A stretch of DNA of 14,774 nucleotides from positions 1 to 14,774 of the forward strand of contig JALVDG010000085.1 in NCBI GenBank assembly GCA_027009095.1, in the 5' to 3' direction. This stretch comes from Thiotrichaceae bacterium (GTDB lineage: Bacteria; Pseudomonadota; Gammaproteobacteria; Thiotrichales; Thiotrichaceae). The notes below the pieces were generated by a model. It was not told where the DNA came from, searched no databases, and was given only the letters and a program-made list of their open reading frames with translations. Of this stretch, positions 1 to 7,678 are shown in pieces (positions within the stretch are counted from its first letter, which is position 1; the number at the start of each line of letters is the position of its first letter). The position numbers and the translations under genes were made by a program.

Positions 1-1
1 C

Positions 2-892
2 AATCATGTAACGGATTACTCTATCTACAAAAATCGTCGTAAATTTATGAAAAATGCGGCTGGCTTAGGTTTAATTGCCAGCACAGGGGGCATTATCCAA
101 CCTAGTTTTGCTCTCGCTAAAAGCCCTTTTTCAACGAATGAAAAGCCCACCAGGTTCAAAGATATTTCCAGTTACTGTAATTATTATGAGTTTGGCACAG
201 GCAAAAGTGACCCCGCAAAAAATGCACATACTTTAGTTACATCACCTTGGTCTGTCGTGGTAGATGGTGAGTGCGAAAATCATGGAAAATACAATTTAGA
301 AGATTTACTCAAGCCTGTTTCTATCGAGGAGCGAATTTATCGTTTCCGTTGTGTCGAAGGTTGGTCGATGGTGATTCCGTGGATGGGATTTCCACTTGCT
401 GATCTTATCAAGCGAATGAAACCAACCTCTAAAGCCAAATATGTCTATTTTGAAACTTTATACGACCCTGCTCACATGCCAGGTCAAAGGACAAAGGTAT
501 TAGATTGGCCCTATGTAGAAGGCTTACGAATGGACGAGGCGATGAACCCGCTGACACTTTTAGCCACGGGTATCTATGGCAAAGATTTATTAAATCAAAA
601 CGGCGCACCTCTGCGCTTGGTTGTGCCTTGGAAGTACGGCTTTAAAAGTATCAAAAGTATTGCCAGAATAAGCTTTACGAGTACACAACCAGTTAACTCA
701 TGGCAAAAAGCCAATATGACGGAATATGGCTTCTACTCAAATGTGAATCCTAACGTAAAACACCCGCGTTGGAGTCAACGTAAAGAACGCCGTATCGGAG
801 AATTTCGTAAACGTAAAACAGAAATATTTAATGGCTATAAAGATCAAGTGGCTTCTTTGTATGCGGGAATGGATTTGAAAAAGTATTTCTAA
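2..892 (+). CDS. msrP: Protein-methionine-sulfoxide reductase catalytic subunit MsrP (5' end outside window)
   Basis: Molybdopterin-dependent periplasmic reductase that repairs oxidised methionines in envelope proteins, taking electrons from MsrQ. The frame is open from base 2 with no start codon before the ATG at 47. The codons before that ATG encode KNRRKFMK, a twin-arginine (Tat) export motif, followed by a hydrophobic stretch (GLGLIAS...) and an FALAK-like cleavage region. The ATG at 47 therefore lies inside the signal peptide and the true start is upstream of the window. Family landmarks are [20 protein letters not shown], where the Cys at 350-352 is the expected molybdenum ligand, [36 protein letters not shown] and the C-terminal HPRWSQ and NGY..QVASLY motifs, closely matching E. 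coli MsrP (YedY). The 3' end is complete and msrQ follows after 82 nt. Identification is firm. Confidence 0.96.
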   Translation, partial: NHVTDYSIYKNRRKFMKNAAGLGLIASTGGIIQPSFALAKSPFSTNEKPTRFKDISSYCNYYEFGTGKSDPAKNAHTLVTSPWSVVVDGECENHGKYNLEDLLKPVSIEERIYRFRCVEGWSMVIPWMGFPLADLIKRMKPTSKAKYVYFETLYDPAHMPGQRTKVLDWPYVEGLRMDEAMNPLTLLATGIYGKDLLNQNGAPLRLVVPWKYGFKSIKSIARISFTSTQPVNSWQKANMTEYGFYSNVNPNVKHPRWSQRKERRIGEFRKRKTEIFNGYKDQVASLYAGMDLKKYF

Positions 893-974
893 CTTATGAT
901 TTAATCATGATATTACGCAGTACACCCTCGTTCCCATCGCTCTAGTACTACATTATTAAAACGGGGCTATAAAA

Positions 975-1577
975 ATGAAAATACCAGAGACTATTTTCTC
1001 TCGGGTAATAAAACCTCTCGTCTTTTTTCTTCTGCTCATTCCTGCACTGTACTTAGGGTGGGGAATGTATCAAGAAACATTAGGCGCAAACCCTTTAGAA
1101 GCAATTATTCGAGGCTTAGGTGATTGGGGCTTACGTATATTGCTCCTCACGCTAGCTATTTCCCCTTTACGTCGTTTAACAGGTTGGGGACAGCTATTGC
1201 GTCTGCGTCGCATGATTGGCTTATTTTCATACTTTTATATCGTCTTACATTTATTCGCTTACCTGTGGTTCGATCAATTTTTTGACTGGACAGAGATATG
1301 GTTTGATATATTAGAGCGTCCCTTTATTACCATCGGTATGGTTGCCGTTGCACTCCTTACTCCGCTTGCTATCACATCAACAAAAGGTTGGATAAGGCGT
1401 ATGGGTAAAAACTGGAAACGCCTACATTTACTTATCTATCCTATTTCAATTTTTGCCATTATCCATTTTTTCTGGATGGTAAAATTAGATATTTCCGAAC
1501 CAACACTGTATGCTGCAATACTCACTATTTTACTCAGCGAACGTGTCTTCAATACACTTTGGGGGAAAAGAAAATAA
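975..1577 (+). CDS. msrQ: MsrQ, heme-binding membrane subunit of the MsrPQ methionine sulfoxide reductase
   Basis: Inner-membrane b-type heme protein that passes electrons to periplasmic MsrP. The 200 residues form about six hydrophobic segments (roughly 11-30, 50-65, 82-100, 116-135, 148-168 and 175-190). Candidate heme-ligand histidines are H92 (YIVLHLFAY), H151 (RLHLLIYP) and H164 (AIIHFFW), matching conserved positions in E. coli YedZ. Other family signatures are LGANPLEAI near the N terminus, RRMIGL at 79-83 and the LTPLAITSTK loop. The start has only a GGGG-rich, weak ribosome site about 10 nt upstream, so translation may depend partly on msrP. The length is typical. The gene lies 82 nt after msrP in the usual msrP-msrQ order and converges on the next gene. 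Confidence 0.95.
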   Translation: MKIPETIFSRVIKPLVFFLLLIPALYLGWGMYQETLGANPLEAIIRGLGDWGLRILLLTLAISPLRRLTGWGQLLRLRRMIGLFSYFYIVLHLFAYLWFDQFFDWTEIWFDILERPFITIGMVAVALLTPLAITSTKGWIRRMGKNWKRLHLLIYPISIFAIIHFFWMVKLDISEPTLYAAILTILLSERVFNTLWGKRK

Positions 1578-1617
1578 GCATCATGTGTAAAAAGGATTGT
1601 AACTACTCAGCATAATC

Positions 1618-1635
1618 GGTAACTGCTCAGTTACC
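1618..1635. terminator. Candidate bidirectional hairpin between convergent msrQ and the DUF3683 gene
   Basis: GGTAACTG (1618-1625) and CAGTTACC (1628-1635) form a perfect 8-bp inverted repeat abutting the stop codon of the minus-strand gene. Neither side has a clean T-run directly after the stem, so termination activity is inferred from the convergent arrangement rather than shown. A related GTAACTACTCAG copy lies just upstream (about 1600-1611). Confidence 0.4.
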
Positions 1636-4600
1636 TTATAACAAGACTTTCTCTATACCACCGTCCATGACTTTCTCTACAAATTGCTTATTCCAGTTGT
1701 CACCGTATAAATGCTTCATCATCTCGACCACAATATAGTCGGTTTCCATGCCCATATCGTCTTGATAACGCGATAGACCTTGTACACAGGCGGGGCAGTT
1801 GGTGAGTATTTTTGCTGTGCCTTTTTTGGCTTTGGTTTCGCCTGTTAATGATTCTAAACTCTGCTCTAAGCTTTCTTGTTTACGGAAACGTAGTTGGCTG
1901 GATATATCGGGTCGGCTGACCGCAAATGTACCTGCTTCACCACAGCATCTATCAGTTAATGCGATCTCTTGTCCCATTAAATCGGCGGTGAGTTTGACAG
2001 GATCATAGTTTTTCACGGGTGTATGGCATGGGTCGTGATAAACGTATTGCATCCCTTCTACGCCCTCTAGTTTTACCCCTTTTTCTAGCAGATATTCGTG
2101 AATATCAATCACACGACAGTCTGGGAATATTTTATCAAATTCATATTTTAGCAACTGGTCTAAACACGTCCCGCAGGAGACAACCACGGTATTGATATGT
2201 AGATAACGCAGTGCTTGGGCGATGCGATGGAATAACACTCTGTTATCGGTGGAGATTTGCATGCCTTTTTCTACATCGCCCCCTGCATTTTGCGGGTAAC
2301 CACAACAAAGGTAGCTAGGTGGTAATACGGTGGTTGCGCCTGTTTCGTAGAGCATCGCAATGGTTGCCATACCGACTTCAGAGAATAAACGCTCCGAGCC
2401 ACAACCTGGGAAGTAGAAGACAGAATCACCGACTTCTTTTCGCTTAGGATCGCTGATAATCGGCACGACTTTTTCATCTTCTAAGCCTAATATTGCGCGA
2501 GTTGTCCGCATGGGGACTCCTGCTGGCAATGGCTTTTTCACGAACTGAATAACCTGTTCTTTTATGGCGGGCTGACCTGTGCTTGCCTTGGGTGTTTCGG
2601 TTTTTAATAAACCCAATGATTTAAATAAATAATGTCCTACGCGCTGTCCTGCGAAGCCTGCTTTAATCATTCCCACACGCATGAGTTTTATCATAGTGGG
2701 ATGGGTCATATTTAAAAACGTCATTGATGCCCATGTGACAATACTGGTTTTTTTCTGTTTGCGATCACGCAATATGCTACGCATACGCACACTAACCTCA
2801 CCAAAATCAATATTGACGGGGCATGGGTTAAGACATTTATGGCAGATGGTACAGTGGTCTGCAACATCGTTCATTTCTTCAAAATGATGCAAAGAAATAC
2901 CACGTCGGGTTTGCTCTTCGTAAAGAAAGGCTTCTAAGATAAGCCCTGTACCAAGTATTTTGTTTCGGGGCGAGTACAATAAGTTGGCGCGTGGAATATG
3001 GGTATTACACACAGGCTTACATTTTCCACAACGCAAACAGTCTTTAATATCATCATTTAATTTGCCGAGTTCGTTATGTTCTAGTAACAAGGCTTCTCGC
3101 TCGACAAGACGTAGCGATGGTGTGTAGGCATTTTGCAAGCCTGACTTCGGCATGAGCTTGCCACGATTAAAATGCCCTTTTGGGTCAACTTTTTCTTTGT
3201 AGCGTGCAAACTCTTCGATAACGTTATCATCAAGATAATGCATTTTGGTTAAACCGATACCATGCTCTCCTGAGATAACCCCGTCTAGCTCATGGGCTAA
3301 TTGCATGATTTCATCAACAATGCTTTCTGCTTCTTGCATCATTTCGTAATCATTTGAATTAACAGGGATATTGGTATGAACATTGCCGTCACCTGCGTGC
3401 ATGTGTAGGGCAACAAATAAACGACTAGAACGTATTTTTTTATGCACCTTCTTTAAAGTTTCGCGCAAAGGCTTTAGCTCTCCACCAACAAAAACATCAT
3501 TCAATGGACCTTCGATTTCATCTCGATAGGAAATACGCAAGTCACGACGCAACAGTAAATCAATCACACGATCACCCTTTTGCATTGCGGCTAATGCATC
3601 TCTATCTAATAGTTCTTTCACTTCTAGCGCAGGGGTGTCGAGATTATCGAGAATAGCTTGCCAGCGTGAGGCGATACCATCTAAAAAATCGGTAGCAAAT
3701 TCTTTTTTGGTGGCGAGTGCAACGAGATTAATGGCTTGGGCATCGTACTCTGTATTTTGAAATAGCTCTGGATTATCACCACTAAAGGCGATTTTCATTG
3801 CCTCAATCAAGCGTAGTTTATTCTGCATTGACTGGCGGATATTGATACGCTCGATACTTTCGCTATAGCTCGATAAATTATGCAGCGGGATAACCACGTC
3901 TTCATTTATTTTAAAGGCATTGGTATGGGCTGCAATTGCGGCAGTACGGGCGCGATCAAGCCAAAACTTACGACGTTCGGCAGGATTTATAGCAATAAAA
4001 CCTTCTGCTTTGCGGGCTTTAGCAAATTTAACCACCTGATTACTGGCTTCGATCAGTGCATCTTCATTATCACTGACAATATCTGCGAGTAGTAGCATTT
4101 TTGGCAAACAGCCTCGTGCGGCTTTTGGTGTGTAATTAACGGCTTTAATGTAGCGCTCATCAAGATGTTCTAACCCTGAAAGTAGGACGTTTTTATTAGC
4201 ATCTAAATAATCTTTTATTTCAACAATCGCGGGGACGGCTGTTTTTAAATCAGTGCCATAAAATTCCAAACAGATGGTTCGTACTTGCTCTGGCATACGA
4301 TGTAAAATAAATTCAGCCGAGGTGATAAGACCATCGCAGCCTTCTTTTTGGATGCCTGGTAGTCCTCCTAAGAATTTATCGGTCACATCTTTGCCTAAGC
4401 CTTCTTTGCGGAAAAATTTTCCTGCGAATGTGAGCTCTTCAGGTTGACCTTTCTGGGTGATGCCATCTTTTTCAAAACGAGTCACACGAAACTTTACTTG
4501 TTCTTGATCGTGAATTTTGCCTAAGTTATGGTTGATTCGCTCTACGGTAATCCAATCGGCATCAGGCGTAACCATTCTCCATGAGACGAGATTATCCAGC

Positions 4601-5490
4601 GTTGTCCCCCACATAACAGCTTTTTTTCCACCTGCATTCATGGCGACATTACCGCCGATGGTTGAGGCATCTTGAGAGGTTGGGTCTACTGCAAATACTA
4701 AGCCTGCGGTTTGTGCTTTGTCGGATACCCGACGGGTAATAACACCTGCCCCTGCTCGTATCACTGCGACAGTTTTATCTTCTAAACCTAATAAATCGTT
4801 GCGATGAACAATGTTACCAAGCGATTCAAGCTTTTCGGTATTGATAACCGCACTCATGGCATCAAGCGGTATTGCGCCCCCTGTATAACCTGTTCCACCA
4901 CCTCGGGGAATAACGGTTAAGCCAAGTTTGATACAACTTTGCACTAAGGCGGCAATTTCTTCTTCGCTATCTGGGGTCAGTACCACAAAGGGTAACTCTA
5001 CACGCCAGTCGGTTGCATCGGTGACATGAGAGACACGGGCTAAGCCATCAAAAAGGATATTATCTTTGCGGGTGAGTTTTCTAAATTGACGTTTGGCTTT
5101 TTTGCGTAGGTCGTAATAATCACCAAACCATGTGGCAAATTTTGCAATCGACTGTGAACCAAGATCAACTAATTCTATCGTTAAGGCATTACCATCGGCA
5201 CGCTCTCTAATACGCTCTAAACGCTCTTCCATTGTGGATATTAAAGAGTGACGACGCTTCTCGTTATGCAGTAAATCATCCTGAATATAGGGGTTACGCA
5301 TCACCATCCACATATCGCCAAGTAGCTCTAATAGCATGTGGGATGAGAGCCCAGTTTGTCTGGTTTCTCGTAGCTCTTGAAGAATTTCCCATGCTCTATT
5401 GCCTAAGACGCGAATAACAATCTCGCGATCAGAGAATGAAGTGTAGTTATAGGGAATTTCTCGATAAGGCTGAGACTTAGGATTGCTCAT
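1636..5490 (-). CDS. DUF3683 FAD-linked oxidase fused to a GlcF-type iron-sulfur/CCG module (D-2-hydroxyacid dehydrogenase-like)
   Basis: A 1284-residue predicted flavo-iron-sulfur oxidoreductase. Residues 1 to about 145 correspond to the DUF3683 extension. An FAD-binding type 4 domain follows ([15 protein letters not shown] 166-180, [16 protein letters not shown] 195-210, [20 protein letters not shown] 269-288). The FAD-oxidase C-terminal domain carries [12 protein letters not shown] (697-708) and GEHGIG (741-746). Two 4Fe-4S motifs follow, C818/C821/C824/C828 and C880/C883/C886/C890. Two CCG (heterodisulfide-reductase-like) units come last, with C1030 plus CC 1062-1063, then C1155 plus CC 1182-1183 and C1232/C1235. 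The architecture resembles GlcD-GlcF fusions and E. coli YdiJ, so oxidation of a D-2-hydroxyacid with transfer to quinone or another carrier is likely, but the substrate cannot be read from sequence. Start support: AAGGAA lies about 9 nt upstream. The gene follows ygfB by 101 nt on the same strand. Confidence 0.9.
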   Translation of the reverse strand: MSNPKSQPYREIPYNYTSFSDREIVIRVLGNRAWEILQELRETRQTGLSSHMLLELLGDMWMVMRNPYIQDDLLHNEKRRHSLISTMEERLERIRERADGNALTIELVDLGSQSIAKFATWFGDYYDLRKKAKRQFRKLTRKDNILFDGLARVSHVTDATDWRVELPFVVLTPDSEEEIAALVQSCIKLGLTVIPRGGGTGYTGGAIPLDAMSAVINTEKLESLGNIVHRNDLLGLEDKTVAVIRAGAGVITRRVSDKAQTAGLVFAVDPTSQDASTIGGNVAMNAGGKKAVMWGTTLDNLVSWRMVTPDADWITVERINHNLGKIHDQEQVKFRVTRFEKDGITQKGQPEELTFAGKFFRKEGLGKDVTDKFLGGLPGIQKEGCDGLITSAEFILHRMPEQVRTICLEFYGTDLKTAVPAIVEIKDYLDANKNVLLSGLEHLDERYIKAVNYTPKAARGCLPKMLLLADIVSDNEDALIEASNQVVKFAKARKAEGFIAINPAERRKFWLDRARTAAIAAHTNAFKINEDVVIPLHNLSSYSESIERINIRQSMQNKLRLIEAMKIAFSGDNPELFQNTEYDAQAINLVALATKKEFATDFLDGIASRWQAILDNLDTPALEVKELLDRDALAAMQKGDRVIDLLLRRDLRISYRDEIEGPLNDVFVGGELKPLRETLKKVHKKIRSSRLFVALHMHAGDGNVHTNIPVNSNDYEMMQEAESIVDEIMQLAHELDGVISGEHGIGLTKMHYLDDNVIEEFARYKEKVDPKGHFNRGKLMPKSGLQNAYTPSLRLVEREALLLEHNELGKLNDDIKDCLRCGKCKPVCNTHIPRANLLYSPRNKILGTGLILEAFLYEEQTRRGISLHHFEEMNDVADHCTICHKCLNPCPVNIDFGEVSVRMRSILRDRKQKKTSIVTWASMTFLNMTHPTMIKLMRVGMIKAGFAGQRVGHYLFKSLGLLKTETPKASTGQPAIKEQVIQFVKKPLPAGVPMRTTRAILGLEDEKVVPIISDPKRKEVGDSVFYFPGCGSERLFSEVGMATIAMLYETGATTVLPPSYLCCGYPQNAGGDVEKGMQISTDNRVLFHRIAQALRYLHINTVVVSCGTCLDQLLKYEFDKIFPDCRVIDIHEYLLEKGVKLEGVEGMQYVYHDPCHTPVKNYDPVKLTADLMGQEIALTDRCCGEAGTFAVSRPDISSQLRFRKQESLEQSLESLTGETKAKKGTAKILTNCPACVQGLSRYQDDMGMETDYIVVEMMKHLYGDNWNKQFVEKVMDGGIEKVLL

Positions 5491-5591
5491 GTGGCATGTT
5501 CCTTAGTGTATAAAAATTGAGAAAGAATAGTAAATTAGAATTTACATTTATAGCAATGCGATTTATCGGGTATTTATAGTGTTATTATTTA

Positions 5592-6137
5592 TTAATGAAT
5601 GGTCGATGTAGCATCCATTGGCTGTAATTCTTCATTGATAAGTAAAACACCTATACGCACATACTGAGATATATCAGCATAAGAAGCTTCAGACTCGTCG
5701 ATATCATCAAGATCAAACTCTTCTTCTTTACCAATACGAGAGAAGTCAGTTAATAGGTCACGCGTATCTTCTGGCAAGTCATCAAAGTCTTTTACACCAC
5801 TTAGCGCAATACCCAAAATAAATCCTCGGCACCACTCTTGCAAAGCAGTGACTCTTTTCTCAAGTGGTTCATCATCGTCGGGCAAACATAGTTCAAAACG
5901 CAGATTGCTGTCCTGTAACTGCTCTTTTATCTCATCAAACCAATTACCTAAAGACTGCATCACATCGGCAGGTGGTAGAGTAGATTCTTCTATCTCTCCC
6001 ATAACTTGTTTTACCCAGATTAATTTATCTGCGGATATATTTGCTACCAGCATGCCCGATGCTATCGCATGGCTTTCTGCCACATCATTGATAGCATTTG
6101 CTTGTAATAATATTTCTTTTATTTCTGGAAACTCCAT
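5592..6137 (-). CDS. ygfB: UPF0149 family protein YgfB
   Basis: A 181-residue, strongly acidic cytoplasmic protein of the UPF0149/YgfB family. Recognisable stretches are HAIASGMLVANI (23-34), FELCLPDDDEPLEKRVTALQ (81-100), EWCRGFILGIALSG (101-114) and the C-terminal ISQYVRIGVLLINEEL (156-171), which align with E. coli YgfB. The biochemical function is unknown. In Pseudomonas aeruginosa YgfB affects cell-wall amidase expression through AlpA, which may or may not apply here. The start is supported by AAGGAA about 9 nt upstream. It is divergent from the ZapB-like/zapA genes, as in E. coli and Pseudomonas, but the usual pepP-ubiH neighbours are replaced by the DUF3683 oxidoreductase. Confidence 0.88.
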   Translation of the reverse strand: MEFPEIKEILLQANAINDVAESHAIASGMLVANISADKLIWVKQVMGEIEESTLPPADVMQSLGNWFDEIKEQLQDSNLRFELCLPDDDEPLEKRVTALQEWCRGFILGIALSGVKDFDDLPEDTRDLLTDFSRIGKEEEFDLDDIDESEASYADISQYVRIGVLLINEELQPMDATSTIH

Positions 6138-6241
6138 AAATCTATTTCCTTAAAGCTACTTTGGAGGGATTTTAAAAAAGATCGACTATACTATCATTAT
6201 GTGTTGCAAGGAACGCGCCTAAATATATGCATTCCAAGATC

Positions 6242-6269
6242 TTGACACAAAAAATAATGTAAATATCTA
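6242..6269 (+). promoter_or_regulatory. Candidate sigma-70 promoter for the ZapB-like/zapA/phosphatase operon
   Basis: A perfect -35 hexamer TTGACA (6242-6247) is followed after 16 nt by a weak -10, TATCTA (6264-6269). A perfect 10-bp palindrome CAAGATCTTG (6235-6244) overlaps the -35 box and could be an operator. The site sits in the 197-nt divergent gap between ygfB and the first plus-strand gene and would give a leader of about 60 nt to the ATG at 6335. Confidence 0.5.
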
Positions 6270-6334
6270 GCAGATAAGAAGCTCATTACATAGATTTATT
6301 GACCCATCCCCCCACGCAAAGCTATTATGTCCTT

Positions 6335-6565
6335 ATGGATAATTACACGACCGATTCGCGACTAAAAGAGCAAGTTACTCAACTAGAGGAAACTCTTTCC
6401 TTATTGTTGTCTACAACCGAAAAGCTATTTGAAGAAAACACGTCTCTTAAAGAGAGAGAGAAGCAGTTATTAGCTGAACGTGCTGAATTACACAGTAAAA
6501 ACGACAAAATTCGTACTCAAGTCGAGGCGATGATTAGTCGGCTGAAAGCGATGGAAAAGGTTTAA
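6335..6565 (+). CDS. Short coiled-coil protein, ZapB-like (TIGR02449 family)
   Basis: A 76-residue protein that is almost entirely predicted coiled coil: leucines and other hydrophobics recur in heptads (LKEQVTQLEETLSLL, EENTSLKEREKQLL) and the C terminus KNDKIRTQVEAMISRLKAME matches the conserved end of the TIGR02449/ZapB-like family. Such proteins sit directly upstream of zapA in many gammaproteobacteria and are thought to help Z-ring organisation; a division role here is inferred from context. The ATG at 6335 gives the family's usual short length. A TTG at 6299 would add 12 residues (THPPTQSYYVL), but it has no better ribosome site and that extension is not typical. Neither start has a clear Shine-Dalgarno. 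zapA begins 6 nt downstream. Confidence 0.82.
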   Translation: MDNYTTDSRLKEQVTQLEETLSLLLSTTEKLFEENTSLKEREKQLLAERAELHSKNDKIRTQVEAMISRLKAMEKV

Positions 6566-6571
6566 ACAATT

Positions 6572-6910
6572 ATGAGCGATAAAAAAGCAAAAAAATCAAT
6601 ACCTGTTTCCATTAGGATTCTTGATAAAGATTATATGGTTTCTTGCCCTTCTGACGAGCAAACTTCTCTTTTATCTTCCGCCAGACAAGTTGATGAAAAA
6701 ATGCGTGAAATTCGCAGATCAGGAAAAGTGATTGGCTCAGAGCGTGTAGCGGTTATTACAGCGTTAAATTTGGCACATGAATTAAACACGGCCAGTGGTC
6801 AAGTACGATTTATCGATAGTGAAATTGTTAGTCGTATGGATACATTGCAAGAAAAAATTGATGCTACTCTTAAGCGCATCATTCCCCAAGAAGAGCAAGA
6901 AACGCCTTAA
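6572..6910 (+). CDS. zapA: Cell division protein ZapA
   Basis: A 112-residue FtsZ-associated protein that cross-links FtsZ filaments and stabilises the Z-ring at midcell. The N-terminal globular domain shows VSIRILDKDYMVSCPSDEQ (12-30) and LLSSARQVDEKMREIR (33-48), followed by the hallmark SERVAVITALNLAHEL (56-71) and a C-terminal coiled coil (about 76-103) that mediates tetramerisation. The length matches the family. It lies 6 nt after the coiled-coil gene, with an AAGG about 11 nt before its ATG inside the preceding gene's end, and 4 nt before the phosphatase gene, so the three are almost certainly co-transcribed. Confidence 0.95.
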   Translation: MSDKKAKKSIPVSIRILDKDYMVSCPSDEQTSLLSSARQVDEKMREIRRSGKVIGSERVAVITALNLAHELNTASGQVRFIDSEIVSRMDTLQEKIDATLKRIIPQEEQETP

Positions 6911-6914
6911 GAAC

Positions 6915-7349
6915 ATGGTGGATAATATTCTCATTGTTTGTATTGGCAATATTTGCCGAAGCCCTATGGGTGAAGGTTTATTACAAATGATGTTACCTGA
7001 GTTAAAAGTTTCATCCGCAGGAATTTTTGCCATGGTTGGCTATCCTGCTGCCCCCCATTCTATTAACTTAATGATGGAAAAAGGAATTGATATTAGCAAT
7101 CATCTTGCCCGTCAGATTGATAGACAAATGGTTTCAGAGGCCGATCTTATCCTTACAATGGAACATCCTCATAATAAAAAAATTCAATCCATGTTTTTAG
7201 GTACAACAGGAAAGGTTCATCTTATTGGAAAATGGCTAGATAATCGTGAAATTTCAGACCCTGTAGGCAAAGACGAGCGAGCTTTTCGTATTGCCATGGA
7301 AAATATCGAGAAAGGTCTTAATCTGTGGGTTGAACAAATTAAAAAATGA
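6915..7349 (+). CDS. Low-molecular-weight protein tyrosine phosphatase
   Basis: A 144-residue cytoplasmic phosphatase of the LMW-PTP (Wzb/Etp/Ptp) family. The P-loop CIGNICRSP (9-17) supplies nucleophile C9 and phosphate-binding R15. The general acid is D115 in SDPVG, where the usual aromatic residues after DP are replaced by V-G, suggesting a different substrate preference. Also conserved are SSAGI (33-37), KGIDISNHLARQI (56-68) and EADLILTME (75-83). It lacks the extra cysteines expected of LMW-type arsenate reductases. The start is placed at ATG 6915, four bases after zapA's stop, because the domain begins at once. An upstream in-frame ATG at 6795 would only read through zapA out of frame. 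No tyrosine kinase or exopolysaccharide gene lies nearby, so its substrate is unknown. Confidence 0.92.
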   Translation: MVDNILIVCIGNICRSPMGEGLLQMMLPELKVSSAGIFAMVGYPAAPHSINLMMEKGIDISNHLARQIDRQMVSEADLILTMEHPHNKKIQSMFLGTTGKVHLIGKWLDNREISDPVGKDERAFRIAMENIEKGLNLWVEQIKK

Positions 7350-7369
7350 AGTATTGTATTTTCCATCTA

Positions 7370-7389
7370 CTAAAGCAATGATGCTTTAG
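7370..7389 (+). terminator. Hairpin after the phosphatase gene (weak terminator candidate)
   Basis: CTAAAGCA (7370-7377) pairs perfectly with TGCTTTAG (7382-7389) around loop ATGA, 20 nt after the phosphatase stop. No T-run follows, so it may be an mRNA-end stabiliser or a weak terminator rather than a classical rho-independent one. Confidence 0.35.
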
Positions 7390-7613
7390 AGACTATACAA
7401 ATATTTAACGAATCCTCTTCCGTAAAAATTGTTATGGATTATTTTTACTTAAAATAGCTGATGTGGTGCAACACTAAGGTTTGATTTGATGAGTCACCCT
7501 TTTAAGCTTAAGTAAGCTTAGGTTCTCTTACTCTATTTTCGTAAAGATCTACAAAAAGTTTCACTGATATTCTAATAAAAAGTAATTGTGTGACATCAGT
7601 TAATACGATGGAA

Positions 7614-7642
7614 TTTAGTTTAGGTAAATAAAACGATATAAT
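7614..7642 (+). promoter_or_regulatory. Candidate gshA promoter
   Basis: A consensus -10 TATAAT (7637-7642) lies 17 nt after a weak -35, TTTAGT (7614-7619; 3 of 6 matches). Transcription would start near 7649 and give a leader of about 30 nt ending in the GAGG ribosome site of gshA. Confidence 0.5.
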
Positions 7643-7678
7643 TACTCTTTCCATCTACCTATGCATTGAGGCTCTCGC

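Larger units (their letters stand above)
7350..7678. other. Intergenic region between phosphatase gene and gshA
   Basis: This 329-base AT-rich gap has no credible reading frame. It holds a perfect 8-bp hairpin with a 4-nt loop (7370-7389), two copies of the self-complementary TAAGCTTA (7503-7510 and 7513-7520) able to form a stem followed by T-rich sequence, and an 11-bp direct repeat TTTCCATCTAC at 7360-7370 and 7648-7658. A promoter candidate for gshA lies at its right end. No 6S RNA-like sequence was recognised. Confidence 0.6.

Noticed and set aside
896..908. 13-bp palindrome ATGATTTAATCAT after msrP
   Set aside because: It is AT-rich and short, with no promoter or conserved spacing around it. 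It is plausible by chance in this composition.
6299..6334. TTG start at 6299 for the ZapB-like gene
   Set aside because: It has no ribosome site, and the added residues are not typical of this short coiled-coil family. ATG 6335 gives the usual length, though the choice is not certain.
6795..6914. N-terminal extension of the phosphatase from ATG 6795
   Set aside because: This stretch is zapA coding sequence read in another frame. The phosphatase fold begins immediately at ATG 6915, and the extension resembles no LMW phosphatase.
6915..7349. Arsenate reductase (LMW phosphatase type)
   Set aside because: Only C9 and C14 are present. The additional redox cysteines of thioredoxin-coupled arsenate reductases are missing, and there is no ars context.
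7350..7678. Possible 6S RNA gene downstream of the zapA operon
   Set aside because: None of the recognisable 6S ends or the long closing stem around a central bubble was seen. The region is AT-rich with only small local hairpins.
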